Positions 30,780 through 41,085 of a stretch of DNA of 64,000 nt are shown here, piece by piece. Numbering within the stretch: the first letter of the stretch is position 1; every line of letters begins with the position of its first letter. The position numbers were made by a program, and so were the translations under genes. This stretch comes from Haliclona indistincta (taxonomy: Eukaryota > Porifera > Demospongiae > Haplosclerida > Chalinidae): assembly GCA_964017065.1 (NCBI GenBank), contig OZ024786.1:10297047-10361046 (forward strand), given 5' to 3'. The notes below the pieces were generated by a model that saw nothing but the letters and a program-made list of their open reading frames with translations, made no database searches and had not been told where the DNA came from.

Positions 30780-31760
30780 CTAGTGTCGACTATTAAAACG
30801 AGGAAGCTGGGTGTTGTTACAACTAGCAAATCGGTCTACTGTATGTGGTCCCCACACCTGTTGTAACACACTAAAAACTGCCGGGTTAAGTTTCCAATCA
30901 TCATATTCTAACATTCTACTCAAGTAATCGGCTCGCTCATTGAGCTCTCGTGGAATCCACTCTGGCTCTAAGTGGATATGGTTGTTCATAGACAGAGAAA
31001 ACACCTCCAGAGCCACCTTTTGAAGGTGTTCCTTTCTACTACCCACCTGTAGTATACGCACCACATTTTGGTTGTCCGTAAACCATCTTACACGTGAATC
31101 ACGCAACTTAGCTGCCATCGAACGCAGCACTCGATAAACAGCAGTTAGTTCACGCCAGGTTGACCTCTGCGCCGCTTCCTCTGGCGACCATTGCCTGAAC
31201 GCTGTGCTTTGACCTTGCTCTACCATGTACCCGCCAAAACCTGTGTCACTGGCATCAGAGTACACTACTCTAACAGCAGATGGAGCTCTCCAAAATAGAT
31301 GAGCATTAAAGTCAGATACTCTTTTCTCCCAAAAATTGAGCTCATACTCTGCTTCTGGGGAGAGCTGTAAACGATCACACCAACTACACCTAGCTTCGAT
31401 CATTGCATACAAGCTGCGAGTCATGAAGCGAGTCAGAGGACCAATCGCTAAGCCCATGGCTATTATTTTACCCACCACACTAGCTAGCAATCTAGCTGGG
31501 ACCCATCTCATGCCAATGGTCTGTTTTAACTGGCGTTTTAACAAAGTTATCTTCTCAGCAGGGACCTCGAGGTGCCCTACTGATGTATCAATCACAAATC
31601 CTAACCACGACAACCTCTGTACAGGTGACCACTGCGATTTAACAGGATGGGTAACAAACCCTGCACTGCTAAGAGTCTTGCGAACAAAATCGCTAGCTGT
31701 GAGTGCTGAATGCCAGGCCGTCATCCAAATAGAGAACAAACAGCAGCGACTGCCAGGCCG
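30780..31760 (-). pseudogene. YR retrotransposon RT thumb and RNase H
   Basis: The minus-strand frame from about 31739 starts out of phase inside the duplicated RT box. It then reads SAGFVTHPVKSQWSP, the RNase H landmarks VVYSDASDTGFGGYM, RSTWRELTAVYRVL and RWFTDNQNVVRIL, and ERADYLSRM. This is the DIRS-type RT-RNase H fusion. The frame ends at a TAG at 30780. Confidence 0.82.
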
Positions 31761-31780
31761 TCATCCAAATAGAGAACAAT
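31709..31780 (-). repeat. Tandem duplication (about 40 bp) through the RT catalytic box
   Basis: The block tgccaggccgtcatccaaat...gagaacaa occurs twice in a row. On the minus strand it encodes the YLDDGLAF catalytic box. The duplication shifts the frame between the RT palm and the RNase H. Confidence 0.8.
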
Positions 31781-31804
31781 TCTAATGCCACTAGCACGCC
31801 AATA

Positions 31805-33103
31805 TCAAACCAAAGGACGCAATAGCTTAGTAAAAACATAGCAAGCAGTTGACAACCCGAAGGGCAACACAGTGAACATGTAATAAGCCCCACCCCATTC
31901 AATGCCAAGAAACCTTTGGTGGGCTTCTGCTACATCCACATGATAATAGTCTGACTTTAAATCAAACGAAAACAAGTAATCATTACGTTCCAACAGTAAC
32001 AAAGCTGTTCGTAGATCCTCGTATTTGAATTTTTGATTCCACAAATATTTGTTCAGATACCGGAGATTGACCACTAACCTCAGCTTACCTGAGCTATTCT
32101 CTACCACAGACAGAGGACTACATATGTGAGGCTTTAGGTCTATTTGCTTGATGCACCCACGTACCAGCAATTCCTCTATGCTAGTTTGGACAAATTCAGA
32201 TCTGAAATAAGCTGACGGCTGATTTTTCTGCGATCGCACTGGGGGTTCCGATTTGAGTGGCAACGCATAACCCGACTCACTGATAGATAAAGCTGACTGT
32301 GGTGCAACAAGCTCCTCCTTCCAAAACGAAATATGCTCTTTAAGTCTACCTTTCACTGTAGGTATTACATTACTAATAGCCTCAGAGGTCACCTCTGCGG
32401 CACACATAAAGTCATGTGACAACAAAGTTACCTCCTCTGTGTCACCCTCAGCAACAACAACACTGTCAACAACATTGCTATCAACACCAATATCAGCTAC
32501 ACACCCATCTGACAATACTTGTTTACAACTACCAGGCACAACGACCATTCCCCCATGTATCCCTCGTACATGTGTACCATGTTGGCAACTTAACCCATTT
32601 GCCCCAGCGGCTGCACCAAGTGTCTGATCACAAGGGCTCAATACATATGACTCCCCTTCACTATGAACCTCTGAAGGTGCCTCTGACTCATCTACTGCAG
32701 GCGCACCTGCATTCTCACTACTACCTGTATACACATTGTCTACATGCTCTGACTCCATAGTACACACAAACCCAGTATCACTATGGACCTTCAAGGTAGG
32801 ATACCAGACAGTCTTACTGCTGGAGGCTTGTGTCTTTGGGCAGTAGCTCTTGAGGTGCCCCATCTGCCCGCAAGTGAAGCACGGTCGCGGCATCATCTTG
32901 GGCATGGATTGCTGAGCTGGAGCACGCCTCACAAAGGGCAACTGGAACTGAGCTGACGGGTGCATGTGGCTGAAAGGTCTGCGCCGGCACCATAGCACTG
33001 GCTGAGCGCTTTGACGCTTTGCTCTTCTCGGCAGGTGCCTTCCTTTTGCGAGCAGCCTTTCGCTCCGCAGCCTTCTCCGCCTTCTCCATTCTTTTTTCAT
33101 CAT
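31805..33103 (-). pseudogene. YR retrotransposon zinc knuckle and reverse transcriptase
   Basis: The minus-strand frame begins in another frame of the Gag region and then has a CCHC knuckle (CFTCGQMGHLKSYC). An acidic region follows. Next come the RT blocks: RGCIKQIDLKPHICSPL, KLRLVVNLRYLNK, FSFDLKSDYYHVDV and MFTVLPFGLSTACYVFTKLL. The YLDD box itself lies just downstream, in the duplicated segment. Confidence 0.85.
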
Positions 33104-33502
33104 CTGAGTTATCGGCTAACTCGTCCGCCGTGTATTCGTTCACGACGGCCCAGCCTAGCTCGGACTGGTCCGCGATCTTAATGAGATTTTGACGCTCGGC
33201 TATAGCTTCTTTACCTTTCTTTAGAGACTCCAGCGCTGACTTGATGTTACTTGCTGATGGTGTAGAGGCGCTGGAGCCTCCAGACTGCAACTCGACTTCA
33301 GCTTCTCGCATTGCGTCGTCCACAATCTCGTTGATCTTACTCTGCTCCTCATGGGATTTCTTTTTAAATACGAATCTGGGCTCCTGCCGAGCTCTTCTAT
33401 AGCCGCGGTTGCAGCCACCTTATCCTGTCCTTCTCGCAACTCTTTCCTGAATTCCTCCAATTTCTCATCCAACTTCTGCATCTTTTCTATTGCCTCCGAC
33501 AT
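32814..33502 (-). pseudogene. YR retrotransposon Gag-like N-terminal region
   Basis: Two minus-strand frames (33502-33221 and 33323-32814) overlap across a frameshift near 33360. The start MSEAIEKMQKLDEKLEEF is a coiled coil. The second part is helical and highly charged (DDEKRMEKAEKAAERKAARK). This fits the Gag-like first ORF of DIRS elements; the sequence is not recognisable beyond composition and position. Confidence 0.65.
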
Positions 33503-33549
33503 CGTGAAACGAAGTAGTACTTGATAAAATAAGAATTTGCTGAAAAATT

Positions 33550-33692
33550 AACTGAGTGGCGAAATGCACAACCCTAGAATGACTACATTAACTAATCCAC
33601 ACCTTAAATACCCAATGACATCATGCTACGTCATGCATTGTCGGGAGCATATTTTCCGTCTAATTACTTCGTAAAACGACACAAAATATATT
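33550..33692 (-). repeat. YR retrotransposon terminal direct repeat (5' side)
   Basis: Near-identical to 28590-28735, in the same orientation. It starts about 50 bases upstream of the Gag ATG (33502, minus strand). Confidence 0.8.
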
Positions 33693-33819
33693 TGTTCGCG
33701 CCTGGGTATGTCACCTTTGACCCACAATCTGAGGACAGAACAGTGTTACCCAAGGTATAATACTGCTTTAGGCAAATTTTATACAGCATAACAATTATTT
33801 TTTAGCTACAAGTTTAAAA

Positions 33820-34312
33820 TTGTTAATAAAGAAAAGCCATCAATAACAGGAAAACTAAACCAATGGTGGAAACAAAGACGGCTCAGTACATGCATGATAT
33901 TGAACTGCACATCACTGAATAAGAAAAAAAGGACACAAACAAGAAAATAAAAAGATTTATATCGAAATCAAAGGGATGTAGGGTTGTGAAATCTACCACT
34001 GGTCCACAATGTAAACTAACAAGGAACAAGCATGGAATGGTAACACGATTGACTTGCTAACAGACCATAGATCCCTACATCAGTGGCTGTACATAAGAAT
34101 GCACGTCAGGTGTCAATCAACAGCAACTAGCAGAACTAGCTATAGTCAGCCAAAGCAGCCACTGATGTAGGGATCTATGGTCTGTTAGCAAGTCAATCGT
34201 GTTACCATTCCATGCTTGTTCCTTGTTAGTTTACATTGTGGACCAGTGGTAGATTTCACAACCCTACATCCTTTTGATTTCGATAGAAATCATTTTATTT
34301 TCTTTAACAAGG
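33820..34312. repeat. Foldback element, copy 2, with fragment of the 26.4-27.2 kb arm
   Basis: Bases 33820-33910 repeat the outer end of the arm at 27100-27200. Bases 33943-34303 are the hairpin. Its arms (aatctaccactggtccacaatg ... cattgtggaccagtggtagatt) are almost perfectly complementary around a loop of about 65 bases. The arms are more similar to each other than those of copy 1, which suggests a younger copy. Confidence 0.8.
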
Positions 34313-34888
34313 TGACTGTACATGTAATAAGGTACAAGATATTAAGGTGGTGCTTAGCGTCTTACCCAGGCACTTGATCTTCAGCCCTAGCTCTGGATTC
34401 GACGAATAACGGGTCCAATGAGCTTACATACACGATAGTTGGCGTACTTGTGTCACTTCATGCAACTCTTGTACATCGATGTTGCTCATTTCTAGTCATG
34501 CATGCGCATGCAATGCATACCAGGCACTTCTTTCTCTCTTGCTCCACCCCCTTCTAGTGCCATGGGTACGAGGCTACGTGGTGTTGTGCAAGCAAGGCAT
34601 ACATTTCATTATATGAATTTCAAGATTGTTAGTATTCACAACAAGCTCTTGCTTGATTTCATATAAATTTTGCTTGTTGTATTGTTTAAAATCGTAGAGA
34701 TAATGTACAGATTATAAACAAGCTTTTAACAACTGACGTTCAATCAAAGCATACTTATCATAATAATTTTTTTGTGAATACCATAATAATTATAATTATG
34801 TTATTATTATTAACATCATACATGTGTTGAATTACTAATAAATTAGTCTAATTTTCTCAAATGAGTATGCGTGCTAGTACATTAAATT
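34313..34888. other. Upstream region of gene D
   Basis: It contains a MITE end (34510-34577, ...gggtacgaggcta) of the TAGCCTCGT family. AT-rich DNA follows. The first exon or exons of gene D should lie here or further upstream, because the large exon begins in phase 1, but I could not find them. Confidence 0.45.
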
Positions 34889-34907
34889 GTGTGTGATTTT
34901 TATTCAG

Positions 34908-37900
34908 ATATTCAAAGCCACATAGCGACCTCTGTTCGTATGATGAGAGAGAAAGGAAGCTTAAATCTTCGCACTCTTCATCTCATTCTTCATGGCCTGC
35001 CCGCAGCAGGAAAGACTTGTGCCAAGATGAGACTCACAGGACAGGAACTCACTAGCCGTAAACCAGCAGAGCTTAGGGACGGCACACTCATCTATCCTCT
35101 CGATGATGGTACCCGTAGCACTCCAATTGCTGAAGAGATCATTCGAGCTCGGTTACTAGCCTCTGATACCGCTCTCACTAGAAAAGCAGACGACCTGCCT
35201 TGGTACTTGCTGCAGAGCCTGGATGAGGAAATGGTTGGGCTAGTAGAGAAGATTGCTAAGCTGCGTTCGGCTGAGACCAAACAGGTTAACAAGCAGACCA
35301 CTAGTGCAGCAGCTGATTCAGCTCCTTTAAGTTCAGCGACCTCTTCACCAGTAGGTCAAGCTAGTGTTGGCAAAGAATTTCAAGAGATGATAACTAGTGC
35401 CTTCATCAAAGCACCACATCACACGTTACAAGATATACTGAAGGAGACGCTCATCTATCTCATTGACTCAGGTGGCCAGCCTCAGTTTCAAGAGCTGTTA
35501 CCTATTCTCGTGTCAGGGCCGTCTGTGTTTCTGCTTACATTCAGCTTAGCTGTTCCTCTGGATGATGTATATCAAGTACATTTCACTAGCAAAGATGGCA
35601 AACGAAAAGACTACCCAACCAATATGAGAGTCAGAGATGTCCTCACTCAATCCCTGGCCAGCATTCGTTGCACGTGTAGTTACCAGTCTAATGGTGAAGA
35701 AAGAGTAGAAGTGAAGCCTCGTGTCATATTCATGGCAACAATGAGAAGCCTTGTAAGTGATGAAGAAATTGCTGCTATTGACAAACAGGTCAAGTGTCTG
35801 GTTGAACCGTTTAGTGATTTGATAGTGTATAACGGGTCTGAGGTGTTGTTTCCTGTGGACAGCTTCACAGGTGATGGCATCCCAGCACTTCGTACAGCTG
35901 TGCGTCACACGGCTAATCATGTGATCACCAAGGTCACAGGTGGTGTATCATACTCATCACCAATGTGTGAGGTGAAACTACCAACCACTGCAGTAGCGTT
36001 AGAGCTACTACTACGGAAACAAGATAAGGGTATCATCTCACTAGACCAGTGCAAGCACCTGGCAATCGACTGCAACATTGATCCTGAAACTGAACTACCT
36101 CATGTTCTTTGGCTCCTACACCACTTTACTGGCAGCATCCGCTACTATCCTGATGATACCATTCTGGAACAGTATGTGGTGACCCGTCCTCAAAAGCTGT
36201 ATGATGTCCCCAGTACTCTACTCACTGACACCTTCTCATTCAAGAAAGGAGGAGAACCTGACTATGTCCCTAAGAAGATGGTCTGGACCAGAGGTGTGTT
36301 CACTATGGAGACTCTGAGGAAGCTATGCATGGGGCAAGATCATGACCTCACTCCTAAATTAATAGTTGCCTTTCTTACTCATCTCAACATCATTGTACAG
36401 ATGCGTAATGAGGAGTCTGAAGAAGAGCTGTTCTTTATGCCGAGTGCTCTTGTTTGTGCACCTGACGACTATTTTATAGATGCAAATGTCTCTGTTGATT
36501 CCACACTTATTTGCTTCAATGGTGGCTACTCTCCAAAGGGAGTCTTTAGCTCTATCATAGCTTACCTGCCAAAACACAGAGAAGAGCCTGTCAATCTTGA
36601 ATGGCATTTGCCGTCTACTGAAGGCAGTCTATGCTGCAATCAAGCGACACTTGTTGTGTGTGTCAATGATGAATTCGATCTTCTCGTCAAGTTCACTTTG
36701 CATCTTAAATTCATTGAGATAGCCGTCAATTCTGAATGTGAAAAGAACCCAGTTTTACCATCTCAGCTACAGCTAGGCTGCGAGGCTGTCTGCCATGATG
36801 TATCTCGTGCCGTGTGTGTTGTTAGTGAGAGTCTCCATTACAACAGCAATGCCTCTCTCAAGGATGGTCTCTTCTTCCCTTGCTACTGCTCTAATGAGAC
36901 TAGTACTCATGCTGTGAAATATTTACCACTGAGAAAGATAGGCAGATGTCATAGTCGTACATCACAACCAGATCAGCTCTGGATACACAAGTGGATCAAA
37001 GGTAGTGTGACATGCAGAACGTGATAGCAGTGGGTTTATAGTCATTACATGTTTGTTATTATAGAAACTAGCTCACAAATGAACCAATCTCAATGCAGTA
37101 CTACACCATTTCCTCAAGGTCAGCGTCGATAAAATGTGAAAAGTTATCAGAATTAATTTTTGTATTTTCTTTCTGTAGTTGTACAACCCACCACAGCTGA
37201 TCTACCATCATCAGAAGCATCATCAGTAGTTTCCACTAGTACATCAGGTACAATACTACGATCATCAGGTGAAGCTTGTTTAGGTCATGTCACGTTGTAT
37301 CAATCTCATCATACTGCAGGCTCTCCTCCTCTCCGGCTGCTTGTTGAAGCAGTCACAGATGTTATTGATTGGCACACTCTTGGTCTTAAACTGAATCTCA
37401 CTAAGAGCAAGTTGGATGGTATTAATATCACCTATCATGTACACGGAGTAGAGAGACTCAAAACCGAAATGTTTGATGCATGGTTAAAGAGTTCACCCAA
37501 TGCATCTTGGAGGGATCTGATCTCAGCTTTGAAGAGCATGAATGAGCACAGAGTTGCTAGTGATATTGCAGCACGCTACTCTGCTGGACTCACACCAGGT
37601 AATGCTATACATGAGGTCGATTAGTGCGTGTATGACAAACTTTGTTGAAATAGGACCATCAGTAGCAACTAGCTGTAGTGCTGTAAGAGAACAGGATAGC
37701 ACTCACTCAGGTAAAGTATCACTATAAATTATCAGTTCAAAATAAGATCAAAGTATTCTTTGTAATAAAAATGTGTTCAGAAGCTACTACTGGTAGCATA
37801 GATGATGTGAGGATGACCCAAGACACACCCCATCAGCGCCTCTGTAAGTTAGCAATTCATGAACACTATAATAATTGTTATGCATTTCCATAGATCGCTC

Positions 37901-38214
37901 TGATCTCTGTCATGTTTTAAGAGTAATAGGACAGTTTAATGATTGGAGGAGTCTAGGATCATTGCTGGGATTACGATATCAGACACTTCAACAAATCCAA
38001 CACAACATCCCATCGGGAGAGAATCAGCAGAGAGCATGCCAGATAGAGATGGTAAATTGCTGGCTTGATGGAGAAGATGATGTCATCCAGTATGGAGGAC
38101 CAACATTACAGCAACTAACTGACTGTCTAAATGTGAGTATCGGCAGTATTCCATATTGACTTGTATGCAGTATTAATGCATACTTCAATCTTTCTGTAGT
38201 TATTCAACCCATGA
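34908..38214 (+). CDS. Gene D: Roc-COR GTPase with two death domains (5' exon missing)
   Basis: Predicted cytosolic Roco-family GTPase. Exons: 34908-37001, 37179-37598, 37654-37710, 37781-37843, 37894-38132, then 38200-38214 (stop, least certain). Phases are 1-1-1-1-1-0. The big exon has the P-loop GLPAAGKT near residue 29 and the switch motif DSGGQPQF near 186. The NKxD-type motif is not apparent (FMATMRS is at its place). A COR winged-helix part follows (ALELLLRK ... VLWLLHHFTG). The second COR part has PKGVFSSIIAYL, LEWHLPS and FIEIAVNS. After a Ser/Thr linker, exon 2 encodes a death domain (DWHTLGLKLNL, MFDAWLKSSPNASWRDLISALKS) and exon 5 a second one (FNDWRSLGSLLGLRY, VNCWLDG). Read-through of the first donor would stop at 37022-37024. 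The 5' end is phase 1, so an upstream exon exists. Confidence 0.8.
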
Positions 38215-39016
38215 CTGATCTACTACAGCAACTGATCCCAAACCACTCACAATGCGTGATCTACTGCGCATAGTGTAGCTAGCAGAGCCATGGACAAGTA
38301 AGTGGGAACTGTTCAGACCATAATAATGGTGCTACATGTACTATTATAATTGTAGCATAAATTGTTTTTTTTGTTATCAGGAATCACAAACATTGATACT
38401 GATCATAATAATAATTATTTGTATAATCAATTTTGTGGTTTGCAAAATTTTTTACAAACAACTCTTGTTGGACCCGTTTTTTCATCTTCTCCAGAGCACC
38501 ATGGTGAGCGAGCTATGCATGCGAACAAGACTGGTTTAATTTTACACAGAAGGAACTAACATCACTCTCTGCATGCATTAGGTCTGCTTCATAGTGTCTA
38601 GCTAGGTTTTGGCTCAATTAGTCGAAAATCAGTGACTTGAAACTTTGTCCATCTAGCCGTCTAAGATCTCCTTGCTGCTTACTATATCTCTTGACTAGAA
38701 CCAGCTGAGCACTCTAACCAATTTGAAACTCTCTTGAATGACAATCTCAAGTTTCCTGTACTCTAGTTCTATTCTGGTCTGACCGGGCTCACCAAAGAGT
38801 GTGTGAGAAAACCTCGTCACTGGATTTCACTTTGATTATAAAGAAGAATCAAAAGTTTGCCTTTTAGCATTATTACTGAGCTGCATTTTTGAACCACAAA
38901 TACGTACAGGATCAATTATTTTTTGAATAAACGATTTGTACTCTAAATTCTCAAGTTAGTTTGTGTTTTATTTCAATGGATTGTCTGTCAGTGCATTACT
39001 TTTTATCCTCTAACAG
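38215..39016. other. Intergenic or intronic stretch, no gene
   Basis: An in-frame-like stretch at 38202-38271 (QPMTDLLQQLIP) resembles the start of the linker exon at 37179 but fits the wrong phase. The remainder is AT-rich and contains no recognised exon. Confidence 0.4.
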
Positions 39017-39521
39017 AACCGTGGTGACTAGACAAACAGAATTGTACCTTTCTCACTGCAGTATTGATGACCAATGTTTGGGTATGCTACTAGCAAGTTC
39101 TACTCAGCATGCTGTGACATCCTGTACATCAAGTGTTTTAGAGTCTGTAGAAACCCTGATAGTGGAGTTTAATGAATACACAGACACTGGGATTGTTTAC
39201 GTTGCCAGAGCTCTTACTTCCAACAACACTCTAAAAACACTGAGTGTTGGTAACGCCAGCGTATTAACAGACATGGGACTGGTGCCACTGTTGGAAACAC
39301 TACCAAGACTACATTCACTGAAGAAGTTAGGATTGGTCTGGTCTTTGTCACATCCAGATGAAACTTTGAATAGGATCGGAGAGCGAGTAGAAAGAATGAC
39401 GATGAAACAATTAAAACTATGGCCTTTTATTCCGTCATTGCCGCTGTCAGAAGAGGCATGCAGTAAAAGAGTGGATCCAGAGTGTGGTGGTTGGAGGGAA
39501 CAGTCTTATACGTTCTCTTGA
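39017..39521 (+). CDS. Leucine-rich-repeat terminal exon
   Basis: The acceptor CTCTAACAG precedes an open exon of 505 nt (phase 2 start) ending at TGA 39519-39521. It encodes TELYLSHCSIDDQCLGMLL, VETLIVEFNEYTDTGIVYV, ALTSNNTLKTLSVGNAS and LPRLHSLKKLGL. These are ribonuclease-inhibitor-type leucine-rich repeats of the kind found in NLR and Roco proteins. Upstream exons were not found. It could be the end of a separate LRR gene or an alternative end to gene D. A decayed antisense copy lies at 5040-5420. Confidence 0.6.
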
Positions 39522-41050
39522 GCACAGTCAGGTTACTGACCTCGTTATAATCATTATCAATCCATGTCGAATCAATAGAGATGATGTAAAAACTCAATTA
39601 GTTTCATCACTCCAAAAAATCATTCGATTAAGAAATCAAAAATCTTTACATTCCATTGATTGATCTTGTAGAGTAATTTTATCTTTTCATACCATTTTTC
39701 ACCTCAAAGAACTTAATTTTGAAAATAATATTATGATTGTTCCTTTTTGACGTTCTTATTAGTTCTATGAGAAAAAAATAATGATGATGAAGGACACGTA
39801 TGTGTGTACACATGTGAATCACTCACTATAGTAATCTCTTCTCAACCAAGTGATCCTTGTGAGTGAGAATGCATGACCCTTCTCATGGGAATTGATCCAC
39901 TCAGGGTAGCACCACCAGCAGATGGAAGAGAAGAGGCTGTTGAATAGCTAAGCGTGGTGCACAAGAGAGGGTGGAGTCTGGTATGGTGAAGGAGGTGGTA
40001 AGTAGGCAGCAACAAACTGAAGGCACACCCACTCACCTGTCTATCACCAGGTAACCAGATAAACACCACACCTTGAGTGCCATGGTAGCTATAGTCACAT
40101 GGTGAAGTTTCATCAATTTCGAATTCAGTTAAACTGGACGTCAATCCTTCTTGATAGTCACATTATTATGTCATGAACTAGCTCTACAAGGAACAAGATA
40201 ATCACATTATATCATAAAACACACATGCACAATGTACAGTGAGTGAAACTGGTAACTATATTGTAGCAAATCAAACTATTGTGACACATTTCAAGCATAG
40301 AAAGAGGTTATTCAAATCTTGTCTCATACAATGTTTTTCCTATTCTGAGCCAGCTGGTATACTCAAGACCAGAAGAGGCTATAACATAACAAAATCTAAA
40401 TTTACTAGTTACTGTGTATCATTATCAAACAGCAGCTGTTATGAGATGATATGAGTTGATCACTTTAAATAATCTGTTGTGTCAGGACTGAGGAGGAGGT
40501 TCCTTATACATGTAATGAGAGGGTATCAAGATATCAACACATGAATGAAGTGAGTATCACTAGTCACTTGAAATTTCTACACAACCAAGTGATCCTTGTG
40601 AGTGAGAAAGAGGAGGAAAAGTCATTCTGTTCTTGGGAATCGATCCACTCGAGGTAGCAGTGCCGAGATGGAATGAATGATGAAGGACAGAGTGTGCCAG
40701 ATGAGGGATGGAGATTGGGGTTGTAGGAGAGGGAATGTTGCTATCGGCGTTTCATCATTTACACTACATTGGATCGGACCCACTCACAATAATATAAATT
40801 ATAGTGGATAGTAAGTAGTTGATGAGCTCAGCACAATAGTTCTGTGCATGCAGCTTAAAAACAGCTCACTTAAATTATTGATGGAGAATAAAGATCTAGC
40901 TAATCGCTAGATCTACTGAACCAGGGCAGGAAAATCACTGAAGAGATCCGAGTTGAGAACAATAGGTTCACTGATATGTGGATGTTGCACCGCAGTGCAA
41001 AGGCCAGGATGTACTTTTATGGGCTGGTTAGTTATTAAGAGATTATCTAA
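39522..41050. repeat. Inverted segmental duplication, right arm
   Basis: Continuous counterpart of 170-215, 1318-1511 and 2760-5120 in reverse complement. It lacks the insertions seen on the left, so it is closer to the ancestral arrangement. The minus-strand ORF 39842-40144 is conserved with 4408-4692 but has no recognised domain. Confidence 0.78.
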
Positions 41051-41085
41051 GTGACTTGATTACTGTGACCAACGGTGACCAAGCC

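Larger units (their letters stand above)
28586..33692 (-). mobile_element. Tyrosine-recombinase (DIRS/PAT-like) retrotransposon, decayed
   Basis: Order on the minus strand: Gag-like coiled-coil and CCHC protein, RT, RNase H, then a tyrosine recombinase, and no integrase or protease. That set defines YR retrotransposons. A direct repeat of about 145 bp (gtggcgaaatgcacaaccctag ... cgtaaaacgacacaaaatat) flanks it at 28590-28735 and 33550-33690. It lacks typical TG..CA LTRs, which fits split direct repeats of the PAT/Ngaro type. Several frameshifts and a tandem duplication in RT show that this copy is dead. Confidence 0.82.

Noticed and set aside
32416..32760. Plus-strand ORF of 114 codons
   Set aside because: Antisense shadow of the YR retrotransposon RT frame.
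37085..37125. Small extra exon of gene D (VLHHFLK-like)
   Set aside because: Its end phase does not fit the next exon, whereas direct splicing 37001 to 37179 fits.
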